Assembly: GCA_015075635.1 (NCBI GenBank)
Contig: JABTUA010000003.1
Coordinates: 1,054,001 to 1,118,000 of the forward strand
Reading direction: 5' to 3'
Source: Polyangiaceae bacterium
GTDB lineage: Bacteria > Myxococcota_A > Polyangia > Polyangiales > Polyangiaceae
DNA length: 64,000 nt
Part shown: positions 11,128 to 19,660 of the stretch, piece after piece
How positions within the stretch are numbered: position 1 is the stretch's first letter
Layout of the letters: each line of letters starts with the position of its first letter
The notes under the pieces: model-generated
Told to the model about the DNA's origin: nothing
Databases searched by the model: none
The model's input: only the letters and a program-made list of their open reading frames with translations
Program-made: the position numbers and the translations under genes

Positions 11128-11865
11128 CTAGCGGCTCGCCCGCATGCAAAACAGCATGGGTGTGCCCGCACCGCACTGGCGGTTCGGCGCCCGCGACTTC
11201 TCCTCGTAGCCTTTGGGGCAGCTGGGGTCGCAGCTGTAGAAGTGGCTCCCGCAGCTCTTGACGCAGAAGCTCTGGAGCGCGCCGTCGGAGCCGCACTGCC
11301 GGCTCGGTGCCCGCGACGCGGTGTGGAAGCCCTCGCCACAGCTGCCGCACTCGTATTTGGTCGGGGCGGGCTCGTGCTTGGGGCCCGTCTGTCGGTCGCA
11401 GCTGTCGAAGGTGCAGTCGTCGCCGTCGTCGATCTCGACGGGGTCGTGGGTGACTTCCCCGGTTCGCGGGTCGCAGGCGTCCTTGGTGCAGGCGTCCTGA
11501 TCGTCCACCAGCACGGGCTCGTGGACGGCGCCGCGGGCCGAGTCGCAGGAGTCGCGGGTGCAGGCGTTGCCGTCGTCCACGTTCGGCGGCGTGCCCGGAA
11601 CGCACTGGCCCTTGCCGTTGCAGGTGGCGACGCCGTCGCAGACCGTCTCGTTGTCGCAGCTGGTTCCGGCTGGCGTGAGCAAGAGCACACACTTCGCGTC
11701 GCGGCACTCCTCCTCGGTGCAGGGGTTGTCATCGGCGCAGTCGCTGCTCGTGGCGCACTGCTCCCGCGTCTCCGACTTCTTCTGCAGCGGAGCCTCCTGC
11801 TTCTTCTGGCAACCGTCGCAGGCGCTGGCGCTGCCGAGGAGCAAGAGGGGCACGAGCCAGCGCAT
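11128..11865 (-). CDS. Cys-rich secreted protein or lipoprotein
   Basis: 245 residues from ATG 11865: a signal MRWLVPLLLLGSASAC followed by DGC. The Cys may be lipidated, but the -3 residue is not the usual Leu/Val. The mature part holds ~24 Cys. The middle consists of about four repeats of the type DDGNACTRDSCDSARGAVHEP, a pattern frequent in myxobacterial surface proteins; each repeat starts with an Asp-rich turn that may bind calcium. The last third has two SRAP(S/N)RQCG units (SRAPSRQCGSDGALQSFC and the similar one at the end), a second repeat type. It is the last gene of a minus-strand series, 40 bp after the patatin-like gene. Confidence 0.8.
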   Translation of the reverse strand: MRWLVPLLLLGSASACDGCQKKQEAPLQKKSETREQCATSSDCADDNPCTEEECRDAKCVLLLTPAGTSCDNETVCDGVATCNGKGQCVPGTPPNVDDGNACTRDSCDSARGAVHEPVLVDDQDACTKDACDPRTGEVTHDPVEIDDGDDCTFDSCDRQTGPKHEPAPTKYECGSCGEGFHTASRAPSRQCGSDGALQSFCVKSCGSHFYSCDPSCPKGYEEKSRAPNRQCGAGTPMLFCMRASR

Positions 11866-11905
11866 GGGGGCATGGTAGGCCAGCCGCGTGCTCACGGGGG
11901 TGCCT

Positions 11906-12991
11906 TCAGGCAGCACCGATGCGGAGCAGGGCTTCGCGCGCGGCTGCGTGCCCCAGGCGCATGTAGCGGGGCCACTCCCGGCGATCGAGGAAGGTGTCGT
12001 AGAAGCGCGCGCCGCGCACCTCGGCGTAGGGCACCGGGTGCAGGAGCACCAGCCGGTCGCCCAGGGCGCGCGCGTGCTCGCGCGCCAGCTCCAGGTAGAC
12101 CGACCAGCGGAGCTGGCTGCTGGCCCGGAGGATCGACCAGGTCTCGTCCATCCAGCCGCTGACGTCTTCGCCGGCGAAGTCCGGCGGCATGTACGAGTTG
12201 ATGCCGACCACCAGGTCCAGAGGCTCTTCGTCGGCGAGGGGGCGGGTCGGGAAGATGTCCACGACGCCGCCGTCGCCGAACTCGTGGGCGCCCATGCGCA
12301 CGGGCTCGACGAAGATGGGGATGGAGATGGCCGCGCGCACTGCGCGCGCCAGAACGAGGTCCGGCGTCGCCTTCGTGCCGACGTACCTGAGCTCGTTCGT
12401 GTCCACGTTCCAGAGCACCACGGACAGCGGCACACGCGTCTCCCCGAGCTTCATGGCGCCGAAGCGCCGGAGGTAGGTCTGCTCCAGCGCCTCCCCGTGC
12501 AACAGCCCGCCGAAGCCGCGGAAGCGCCGGAGCGGGGCGCGGAGCACGTCCCTCCATTTCGGATCGAGGTAGTCGCGGGTGCCGAGCTCGAGCCAGAACT
12601 TCGCCATCGCTTCGGCGTCGAGCCCCGCGGCCCAGAGCGAGGCGAACAACATCGAGCCGGAGCACGCCGAGAGCGCCGCCGCTTCGAGCCCCGCTTCTTC
12701 GAAGGCCCGCCGCACGCCGCAGAGCGCGGCAGTGGCGCCGCTGCCGCCGGAGGCGACCACGGCGATGCGCTTGCCTCGCAGCTTGGGGACGTCGAACGGA
12801 TCGAGGGGGCCGAACACGCTCCCCGCCGGCGGCGCTGGCTCGGGCAGCGCCAGCGGCGACAGGGCCCGGGCCGCGCGGGCCACGAAGCCGGCGTCGGCGC
12901 GCACGGCGCTCAGCAGATCGCGCGCCCAATCCGTGGCCCCGAACACCAAGCGGAGGTTGTTGGGCTCGAGCAAGTCGCTCGGTCGTCGCAT
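11906..12991 (-). CDS. Patatin-like phospholipase family protein with degenerate nucleophile elbow
   Basis: The 361-residue protein has the patatin order: a Gly-rich oxyanion region (VVASGGSGATAALCGV, ~78-93), a nucleophile region at ~108-114 and the catalytic-Asp motif FGDGG (238-242, Asp240). The nucleophile motif is ACSGS instead of G-x-S-x-G (Ser111), so both flanking Gly positions are changed; either the family is divergent or lipase activity is weak or absent. It starts 9 bp after the stop of the dehydrogenase gene and belongs to the same unit, hinting at a role in lipid turnover. Other patatin features (SIPIFVEPV before the Asp) are intact. Confidence 0.85.
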   Translation of the reverse strand: MRRPSDLLEPNNLRLVFGATDWARDLLSAVRADAGFVARAARALSPLALPEPAPPAGSVFGPLDPFDVPKLRGKRIAVVASGGSGATAALCGVRRAFEEAGLEAAALSACSGSMLFASLWAAGLDAEAMAKFWLELGTRDYLDPKWRDVLRAPLRRFRGFGGLLHGEALEQTYLRRFGAMKLGETRVPLSVVLWNVDTNELRYVGTKATPDLVLARAVRAAISIPIFVEPVRMGAHEFGDGGVVDIFPTRPLADEEPLDLVVGINSYMPPDFAGEDVSGWMDETWSILRASSQLRWSVYLELAREHARALGDRLVLLHPVPYAEVRGARFYDTFLDRREWPRYMRLGHAAAREALLRIGAA

Positions 12992-13000
12992 GGCTCCTCG

Positions 13001-13882
13001 TCAGCGCGCATGGGCCACGACGTGGCGGCGCGGGCGTCTGGGCTTCGGGCGCTCGGCCTCGGGTGGCTCGCCTTCGCCGCGGCCCACGAAGCTGTCCATG
13101 GAGGCGTTCAGGCCCAGCGCGTCGGCGGCCAGGTCCATCACCGGCACCGGCACCAGGCGGAAGAGCGGGATGCTGTAGACGATGCGCGGCATCAGCACCC
13201 GTGCCTGGTTCTTCTCGATGGCGCGCACGACGGCCTGCGCCACGTCCTCCGGCTTCAGGATGGGCAAGAGCGCTGAGAAGCGCGTGCGCACGCCGGCGAA
13301 CATTCCCGTGTCGACGTAGTACGGGCAGACGACGGTGGTCTTGACGCGGGAGTGGAGCTTCCTGAGCTCGAGGCGCAACGCCTCGTGGAAGCCGAAGGCG
13401 GCGAACTTGCTGGCGCAGTAGTCCGTGAGGCCCGCCACGCCGACCAGGCCCGCTGCCGACGAGATCGTGACCAGGTGGCCCTGGTTCGCCATCACCATGT
13501 CGGGCAAGAAGGCCTTCGCGGTCCAGAAGTGCGCCAGCGTGTTGACCTGGAGCGTGCGCTCGATCTCCTCGTCGGTGAGCTCCAGGAACGGCTTGCCGGA
13601 GACGATCCCGGCGTTGTTCACCAGCACGTCGATGGAGCCGCCCCGCTGCTTGAGCTCCCGCGCAGCGTCGTAGACCGCCACCCGGTCGGCGACGTCGCAG
13701 AGCTGGCCCTCGGCGCTGCCTCCCGCTCGCTCGAGGCGCCGAAGCGTGGCCTCCAGGCGAGCAGGGTCGCGGCCCCAGACCACGACGTGAGCCCCCTTCT
13801 GCGCGAGCTTGCTCGCGATGATCTCCCCGATACCGCGGGTCCCGCCGGTCACGAGAACCCGCTTTGCGTTGACGCGGGTCAT
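13001..13882 (-). CDS. Short-chain dehydrogenase/reductase (SDR)
   Basis: A classical SDR of 293 residues: cofactor loop TGGTRGIG (12-19), NNAG (89-92), catalytic Ser around 141-142, and the YCASK active site (Tyr155, Lys159). The Arg after the loop (WGRDPARLE) suggests NADP(H), an inference from the family. A hydrophobic segment near ~240-265 (VYSIPLFRLVPVPVMDLAADAL) and a basic C-terminus (PRRPRRHVVAHAR) resemble membrane-associated acyl- or retinol-type SDRs. It precedes the patatin-like gene by 9 bp and follows the hydrolase by 104 bp, forming an apparent lipid-metabolism cluster. Confidence 0.9.
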   Translation of the reverse strand: MTRVNAKRVLVTGGTRGIGEIIASKLAQKGAHVVVWGRDPARLEATLRRLERAGGSAEGQLCDVADRVAVYDAARELKQRGGSIDVLVNNAGIVSGKPFLELTDEEIERTLQVNTLAHFWTAKAFLPDMVMANQGHLVTISSAAGLVGVAGLTDYCASKFAAFGFHEALRLELRKLHSRVKTTVVCPYYVDTGMFAGVRTRFSALLPILKPEDVAQAVVRAIEKNQARVLMPRIVYSIPLFRLVPVPVMDLAADALGLNASMDSFVGRGEGEPPEAERPKPRRPRRHVVAHAR

Positions 13883-13986
13883 GCCCAGAGCTGGGCAAGA
13901 AGCGCGCCGGTGACAATCCTCGACCGTCCGTGCGCTCGCGGCGCATTCCTTGCGATCTCGGCGCGCGGACGCGCAGCGAGGTCGCG

Positions 13987-14952
13987 TCAGGCCCGCGCCA
14001 GCAGCCAGTCCGAGAGCGGCGCGAACACGCGTTCCTGCGCCAGGCGGCTGATGAACAGATCGGCGTGGGCGAACCAGGTCTCGTCGTCGCCCACGCCGAG
14101 CTCGGTCTTGTGCTCGGAGCCGATGACCTCGAGGGCGCTCCGCGCGGCCGCCGGTGGGACGATGCCGTCGCGGTTCGCGACCACGCACAAGAGCGGGCGG
14201 TCGATGCCCCGCAGCGCTTCGGTGACGTTGACGCCGTCCACCATCAGATCGCCGGACTTGAACCAGCGGGAGATCTCCGCGTTCAGCTTGGGGATCGGGT
14301 CTTCGACGGTCTTGACCAGCTCGTCGGCCCGGGACAGATCGACGATCGACGTGTTCATGTAGATCGAGAGCAGACCCGGAGCCCGGGCGGCGACCAGCGG
14401 CAGGACGAGGCCTACCACGCTGCGCGTGCCCGACACGCGCAGGCGGCGAACGACCGCGGGGGAAGAGAAGGCCAGGCGCAGGAGCGGGTGCGCGTCTCGC
14501 CAGCGCAGCGGCGCGCCGATGCCGACCACCGAGCCGATGCCATGGGTCTCGGGGTGGTGGGCGAGGTAGGCGAACACGTAGGTGCCGCCCAGGCTGCAAC
14601 CGACGACGTCCACGCGCTCGGCGCGCGTCTCGGTGTGGGAGCGTACGTGGGCGATGGCGGTCGCCAGGTCCTCGAGTGCGAGCACGCGGAAGCCGACATC
14701 CCGCGGCCCACCCTCGGAGCGTGACTCGCCCTGACCGCGCAGGTTGCTCGTCCAGACCTCGAAGCCGCGCTGCACCAGGAACTCGATCAACGAGGGCCCG
14801 TTCGGGTGGAAGCCGAGCGGAGTCGTGTTCATGCAGTAGCCGGGGACCAGCAGCACCGGACGCCGCCCCCGTGCCGGGCCGCCCTCCGCACAGTAGCGGC
14901 GCACGTCCAGTACCCACCCGCTGCTCTTGGGCCAGTGTCGCTCGATTTTCAT
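13987..14952 (-). CDS. Alpha/beta hydrolase, coupled to the kinase gene
   Basis: 321 residues with an alpha/beta-hydrolase core: the HGG-like strand VLLVPGYCMN (33-42), nucleophile motif VGCSLGG (Ser120), a probable catalytic Asp in VANRDGIVP (~265) and His in WFAHADLF (~299). It resembles PhaC/lipase-like hydrolases acting on acyl esters. The ATG at 14952 overlaps the kinase stop as ATGA, which settles this start over one 9 bp upstream and indicates translational coupling. Coupling to a kinase suggests that kinase and hydrolase are made together, though nothing shows that the kinase modifies it. Confidence 0.88.
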   Translation of the reverse strand: MKIERHWPKSSGWVLDVRRYCAEGGPARGRRPVLLVPGYCMNTTPLGFHPNGPSLIEFLVQRGFEVWTSNLRGQGESRSEGGPRDVGFRVLALEDLATAIAHVRSHTETRAERVDVVGCSLGGTYVFAYLAHHPETHGIGSVVGIGAPLRWRDAHPLLRLAFSSPAVVRRLRVSGTRSVVGLVLPLVAARAPGLLSIYMNTSIVDLSRADELVKTVEDPIPKLNAEISRWFKSGDLMVDGVNVTEALRGIDRPLLCVVANRDGIVPPAAARSALEVIGSEHKTELGVGDDETWFAHADLFISRLAQERVFAPLSDWLLARA

Positions 14953-16931
14953 GCTGCCCATTTCGGGGGTGGAGCGTCCGTCTTGCGGGCCCGCTCGGGG
15001 AAGATCTGACGCAATAGCCAGCCTTGGGCGAATTGTCGGCGCTCCGCCGTGGCCAGAGCGTCCACGGTGCGCCCGAGCACGGCGGTTGCCAAGAGAACGA
15101 TCACGCCCGTCGTGACCCACATGAACGTCAGCGCGGGCATGGGGTGAAAGGGGGCCGCCCAGGGATTGACCACCATCTTGTCCCCCTCGAAGCTGTAGGA
15201 CGCCGGCAGCCAACCCGCGAGCTGGAGCAACATCGGCACGCTGATGCCCGCGAGAGCGAGCCCGACGATGGCCATGCGCAGCACGCGGTCCGCCCGCGAG
15301 TTGACGATCAACACCACCGCGCAGGCCAAGACCAGCGTCGAGCTGACGATCAGGGGCCCGAACACCACCGACGTGGCGGACGCCCCGCCGATGGCCAGCG
15401 CGCTGGTCAGGAGCGTGTGCGCCCGCGAAGCGCGTCCGGTGCGAGCGGTGCGCCACACCGCCACCATGGTGGCGACGGCGAGGACGAAGAACGGCAGCCC
15501 CAGGCGGTAGTCTCGCGGCTGCATCCAGAGCGCCAGCGGCGAGAAGGCCCAGGCTGCCAGGATGGCGAGCCAGGCCATGCGTGCGGCGCGGCGGCGCACC
15601 TTCGCGCGCTCGAGCGCCAGCTCCTCCTCGGCCGCGGGGGGCAGCACGTCGGGCACGCGGGTGACGATGCGCGCGAGCATCGCCAGGGCCGCCGCGTGGG
15701 TTGGGTCGAGCGCCAGCGCGGCGTTGAGCTCTCGCAGCGCGTTCACCCGCTGCTCGACCTCGCCCGCGGGGCCCTCCCCCGCGAGGATGCGCTCCGCCGA
15801 GACCACGTGCTCGTGGGCGAGCTGACGCCGCCGCTCCACGTCGCGGTCGCCGTCGAGGAAACGCTCGAGCGCATCCGAGAGCTCACGGGCGCTGTGATAG
15901 CGCTGGCTCGGGTCGAGGGCTGTCGCGCGCTCGCACAGCTCGTCGAGCTCGGGAGGGATGTCGAAGTCGGGGCGGCGCCGGCTGGGGCGCGGGTCGGAGC
16001 TGCCGGTGACCGTGGCGTTGACGAGGTCGTTCAAGGTCCGGCGCGCGTGGAGCGGCTCGAGCGCCAAGATCTCGAACAGAATGGCGCCGAGCGCGTACAC
16101 GTCCGAGCGCGCGTCGAGCTGGTCGTTCTCCCCACGCACTTGCTCCGGTGACATGTAGCCCGGGGTGCCGACCATGGCGCCCACCACGGTGCTCGGCACC
16201 AAGTCGCGGTCGAGATCGGCCGGAGTGATCGGGGGCACGAAGGGCGCCTGGCTCGCCGGGGCTTCTTCGTCTTCGGCCTCGACGGCCTTGGCCACCCCCC
16301 AATCGAGCACGTTGACCTCGCCGAACTCGCCCAGGATCACGTTGCCCGGCTTCAGATCGCGATGGATGACGCCGCGGCTGTGGGCGTAGGCCAGGGCCTG
16401 ACACACGGACGCGAAGGCCGTCAGCAGCCTGCGCCTGGAGTAGCGCTTCTCGACGTGAGGATCGCGCCGTCCGAGGGCCGCGACGATCTCCTCGAGCGTC
16501 AGGCCGTAGACGCGCTTCATCGTGAAGTAGAGCGAGCCGTCCTCTTTGAGCCCGACGTCGTACACGGGAACGACCCCGGGGTGCTCGAGGCGACCCTGGA
16601 TCTTCGCCTCCTGCTCGAAGCGCAGCACCAGCTCCTCTCTCGGCCCGTGCTCGGGGCGGAGCTGCTTGACCGCCACCGTCCTGCCGATGCGACGATCGCG
16701 GCACGCGAAGACCTCGCCCATGCCGCCGCTGCCGAGGCGCTTCTCGACGGCGTAGCGCTCGTCGAACAAGCGCGCCGCGAGCCGCGCCAGCTGCGCTTGC
16801 CGGGGACCCGACTTGGTCTCCGGGGCGGGCGTGCCGCCGCGCGGGAGCGTGCCCTTGTCGAGCTCGGTGTCCGTGCCGCGTACGAGCGTCGCGGTCTCGT
16901 CCGGGCGGGGGTCCGCGTCGTCCGCGCTCAC
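14949..16931 (-). CDS. Membrane Ser/Thr protein kinase with DWG motif
   Basis: 660 residues from a GTG at 16931. The kinase domain (~60-350) has GSGGMG (67-72), Lys89, HRDLKPGN (190-197, Asp192) and SPEQ; the Mg-binding motif is DWG (210-212) in place of DFG, a substitution seen in a subset of bacterial kinases. A helical region (~380-450) that may be TPR-like is followed by about six hydrophobic segments to the end, so the C-terminus is membrane-embedded with no exported sensor domain. A divergent lipoprotein gene starts 56 bp away; the downstream hydrolase overlaps by 4 bp. Alternative upstream ATGs exist and would add ~20 residues. Confidence 0.92.
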   Translation of the reverse strand: MSADDADPRPDETATLVRGTDTELDKGTLPRGGTPAPETKSGPRQAQLARLAARLFDERYAVEKRLGSGGMGEVFACRDRRIGRTVAVKQLRPEHGPREELVLRFEQEAKIQGRLEHPGVVPVYDVGLKEDGSLYFTMKRVYGLTLEEIVAALGRRDPHVEKRYSRRRLLTAFASVCQALAYAHSRGVIHRDLKPGNVILGEFGEVNVLDWGVAKAVEAEDEEAPASQAPFVPPITPADLDRDLVPSTVVGAMVGTPGYMSPEQVRGENDQLDARSDVYALGAILFEILALEPLHARRTLNDLVNATVTGSSDPRPSRRRPDFDIPPELDELCERATALDPSQRYHSARELSDALERFLDGDRDVERRRQLAHEHVVSAERILAGEGPAGEVEQRVNALRELNAALALDPTHAAALAMLARIVTRVPDVLPPAAEEELALERAKVRRRAARMAWLAILAAWAFSPLALWMQPRDYRLGLPFFVLAVATMVAVWRTARTGRASRAHTLLTSALAIGGASATSVVFGPLIVSSTLVLACAVVLIVNSRADRVLRMAIVGLALAGISVPMLLQLAGWLPASYSFEGDKMVVNPWAAPFHPMPALTFMWVTTGVIVLLATAVLGRTVDALATAERRQFAQGWLLRQIFPERARKTDAPPPKWAA

Positions 16932-16986
16932 GCCCTGAGCATATCGCACCCGTGTGAGCGCCGAGCGGTGTATCCTGTGCGCCTTC

Positions 16987-17835
16987 ATGCTGCGCTTCAT
17001 CCGCACGGTCGCCGTCTGCTCGCTTCCGCTTCTGGTCGCCTGTGCGGCCAGTGAGGACGTCGGCGACGAGGGTGTGGGTGGCGCCGCGAGTGGTGGATTC
17101 GGGGGCACGACCTCCGGCGGCGCGAGCGGATTCGGCGGCGCGGGCGCGACGGGCGGCGGCGGGGCGCCCGGCGGCAGCGGCGGCGCGCCGCCGAACGGCG
17201 GCAGCGGCGGCGTGCCGAGCGGTGGAAGCGGCGGTGCGCTCGGCGGCAGCGGCGGTGTCGGCGGCGCGGGCTCTGGAGGCGTCGGCGCGACCGGGGGCGC
17301 GGGCGCCAGCGGTGGCAGTGGCGGCGGCACTTCTTGCGCGGTGGTCGGCTGCGCCGACGGCAGCGAGAGCGGCGCCGGCTGCTCCGCCGCGCGGGTCGTC
17401 GGCCGGCCGAGCGCCGCAAAGCTGGGTGGCTTTCAGGTCACCGCCAACACCTGCAGCGCCGCCAACGACGTGAGCGGCTACGACGCCACGAGCTGCAAGG
17501 ACCAGGGGCGCGACCGCTCCTGGCGCCTGTACCTGAAGAAGTTCGAGAAGCTCGACGTGCTCTTGACCCAAGGCGCGAAGTGCTCGAGCGCGACGAGCTG
17601 GGAGCGCGTCTTCAAGATCTACTCGGGCACGAGCTGCACCGATCAGAGCTGCGGGAAGAAGCACCTGTGCGCGAACACCGGCGCCGGTACCTGGGGCACG
17701 AGCTTCGTGGCCCCAGAAGACGGCTGGTACGTGATCGTCGTGGACGGCAAGAACGGCCCCGGCGCGGGAGACGACAGCGGGGAGTTCACGCTCACGCTGA
17801 GCCTCCTGTGCGTGTTCGGCGGCTGCGAGTGCTGA
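16987..17835 (+). CDS. Gly-rich lipoprotein with C-terminal beta-sandwich domain
   Basis: A lipoprotein signal MLRFIRTVAVCSLPLLVAC (lipobox LVAC) leads to a ~95-residue Gly/Ala/Ser linker (SGGASGFGGAGATGGGG style). After ~120 comes a folded domain of ~150 residues with paired Cys and alternating strands (RSWRLYLKKFEKLDVLLTQ, WERVFKIYSGTSC, GWYVIVVDGKNGPG, GEFTLTLSL) that resembles pre-peptidase C-terminal (PPC-like) beta-sandwich domains. No peptidase is attached here, so it is probably a surface adhesion or binding protein. It is divergent from the kinase at 16931 and ends 6 bp from the converging peroxidase gene. Confidence 0.82.
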   Translation: MLRFIRTVAVCSLPLLVACAASEDVGDEGVGGAASGGFGGTTSGGASGFGGAGATGGGGAPGGSGGAPPNGGSGGVPSGGSGGALGGSGGVGGAGSGGVGATGGAGASGGSGGGTSCAVVGCADGSESGAGCSAARVVGRPSAAKLGGFQVTANTCSAANDVSGYDATSCKDQGRDRSWRLYLKKFEKLDVLLTQGAKCSSATSWERVFKIYSGTSCTDQSCGKKHLCANTGAGTWGTSFVAPEDGWYVIVVDGKNGPGAGDDSGEFTLTLSLLCVFGGCEC

Positions 17836-17841
17836 AGGCGC

Positions 17842-19629
17842 TCAGCGCGCGTCGTCCAGACCGCGCCGGAGGAAGGCGAGCAACGCGCGTCGCCGCTCGG
17901 GCGTCAGCTCGAAGCTCCGCGCGTCGGCGTCGAACGTCTTGGGCGCGATGCCCAGACCCTGGCCCGAGCCCTTGGCGTAGAAGTCGACGACCTCCTCCAG
18001 CGTGCCAAAGCCGCCGTTGTGAAAGTAGGGAGCGGTGCGCGAGAGCCGTCGGAGCGCCGGCACCTTGAAGGCGTGCTCGTGCTCGGCGCGCCCCGTGACC
18101 GCGCCGCGCCCGCGGTCCGCGTCGAGCGTGCGCGCGCCCGGACGCGCCGGGACGCCGATCGCCGTGAGCTCGGCTCTCGTGAAGCGGGGCGGCTCCGCGC
18201 CCGAGGTGAGCGGCAGCCGGTGACAGCGGCTGCAGCGCGCCTCGCCGAAGAACACGTCGAAGCCGGCCAGCTCCTCGGGGCCGAGGGCTTTGCGATCGCC
18301 GCGCACGTAGCGGTCGAACGGCGTGTCGTCCGCGATCAACGTGCGCTCGAGCTCGGCGAGCGCGTCGACCAAGCTCGCCTGGGTCGGTCCATCCGGGTAG
18401 AGCTCGCGAAAGCGCCGCACGAGCTCGGCGTCGCCGGCCACGCGCGTCACGATCTCGGGCCAGCTGCCGCCCATGTCGCTCTCGACGGCGATCTCGACCT
18501 GGCGCGCCAGCGTGCTGGCGCGTCCGTCCCAGAAGAACATCGGCTCGTAAGCGATGTTGAGGAGGCCCGGCACGTCGCGCTCGAGCCGCCGTCCGTCGAA
18601 GCGCCGCGGGCGCTCCCGACCGGCAGAGAACCCCTGAGCCTCGCGGTGGCAGCTCGCGCAGCTGAGCTTCCCGTTCTTGCTCAGGCGCTTGTCGTGGAAC
18701 ACCAGCTTGCCCAGCTCGGCGCGACGGGGGTCGGGCGCCGCGCCGGGCAGGCGCGGGAACGTCGCCACGCTCACCCGCTCGGCGTACGGCTCGCGCGCGG
18801 TCGCGTGGCGGGGCGCGAAGGGTGGCGGGAGCACCGTGCCGCGCGCGGCGAACAGGCCGCGCAGCTCCGCGCCGAGCTCCGCGCTCTTGGCCAGCCCCTC
18901 GAGCTTGTCGTCGAGCGGCGCGGCGGGCGCTGCCTCGCGGGCGTCGAGCCAGCGCTCGAACCCGGTGGTCGCGCGCTCGAGCGCCGCCGGATCCGCGGCC
19001 AACTTTGCCACCTCGCGCGAGTAGCGGACCAGAGCGCGCCCGCCTTCGAGGGCGTCGATGCGCGCCTCTTCGCGGCTCTCGCCGGCGGAGCCGTCGAGCA
19101 GCGTTCCCCAGCGAAAGACCCCGCGATTGAGTGCGTCCGCCAGCTTGTGCGCGCGCAGCGACAGGGTCTTCGCTTCGCCGGGCGCGAGCAGAGACGCGGG
19201 TTTGGTGCGGCTCAGCGAGCGCTCCAGGGCCTCCCAAGCCGGGGGCTCTTCGTGGAGCGCGGCGGCGAGGGGCGCGAGCCCAAGGTCGGCGGGGAACTCG
19301 TCGGCTTCGTCCGGCGGCTCCAGCGTGGACGAGTGCGTCAGGAGGGTGGCGATGGGCAAGAGGCGGCGCCAGGCCCGGCGGAGCTCGAGGTAGGCCAGGC
19401 GAGCTTCGCGCGCGTCTCGTGCCTTCGCCGCCCGCTCGATACGCTCGAGCTCCTTCGCCACGGACTCCGCGTCCGCGATGGCGAGCCGGCGGATCCCGTC
19501 GGGCTCGGCTGGCGCCGTGCTCTTGGGTGACGAGGCGGTTCCGGGAGTGTGACGTTCCTCCGGCGCGCGGCAAGCCGAGAGCACCAGGCAGGCTGCCACG
19601 AGGCTCGGGAGCGGCGCTTTCACGCCCAC
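17842..19629 (-). CDS. Di-haem cytochrome c peroxidase family lipoprotein
   Basis: About 595 residues; GTG 19629 (or 19623) gives a lipoprotein signal VKAPLPSLVAACLVLSAC. Two haem-binding motifs are visible, CASCH (~324-328) and CSRCH (~466-470), in a layout typical of the CCP/MauG family, where one haem passes electrons and the other reduces H2O2 or oxidises a protein. Family markers around them include GKLVFHDKRLS before the first haem, FFWDGRASTLARQ and the C-terminal APYFHNGGFGTLEEVVDFY. The first ~270 residues are an extra helical region (RAWRRLLPIATLL) that may be imelysin-like; that part is a guess. Divergent from the phosphoesterase gene. Confidence 0.92.
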   Translation of the reverse strand: MGVKAPLPSLVAACLVLSACRAPEERHTPGTASSPKSTAPAEPDGIRRLAIADAESVAKELERIERAAKARDAREARLAYLELRRAWRRLLPIATLLTHSSTLEPPDEADEFPADLGLAPLAAALHEEPPAWEALERSLSRTKPASLLAPGEAKTLSLRAHKLADALNRGVFRWGTLLDGSAGESREEARIDALEGGRALVRYSREVAKLAADPAALERATTGFERWLDAREAAPAAPLDDKLEGLAKSAELGAELRGLFAARGTVLPPPFAPRHATAREPYAERVSVATFPRLPGAAPDPRRAELGKLVFHDKRLSKNGKLSCASCHREAQGFSAGRERPRRFDGRRLERDVPGLLNIAYEPMFFWDGRASTLARQVEIAVESDMGGSWPEIVTRVAGDAELVRRFRELYPDGPTQASLVDALAELERTLIADDTPFDRYVRGDRKALGPEELAGFDVFFGEARCSRCHRLPLTSGAEPPRFTRAELTAIGVPARPGARTLDADRGRGAVTGRAEHEHAFKVPALRRLSRTAPYFHNGGFGTLEEVVDFYAKGSGQGLGIAPKTFDADARSFELTPERRRALLAFLRRGLDDAR

Positions 19630-19660
19630 GGTGTATGCTCTCGGCCGGAGACTCGCCAGC

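Noticed and set aside
11118..11133. Hairpin CTAGGG-ACAC-CCCTAG at a gene end
   Set aside because: Short, no T-run and overlapping a stop codon; not enough for a terminator call.
16987..17330. Pro-rich N-terminal extension of the second kinase on the minus strand
   Set aside because: It is the antisense of the Gly-rich linker of the divergent lipoprotein; the kinase start is placed at GTG 16931.
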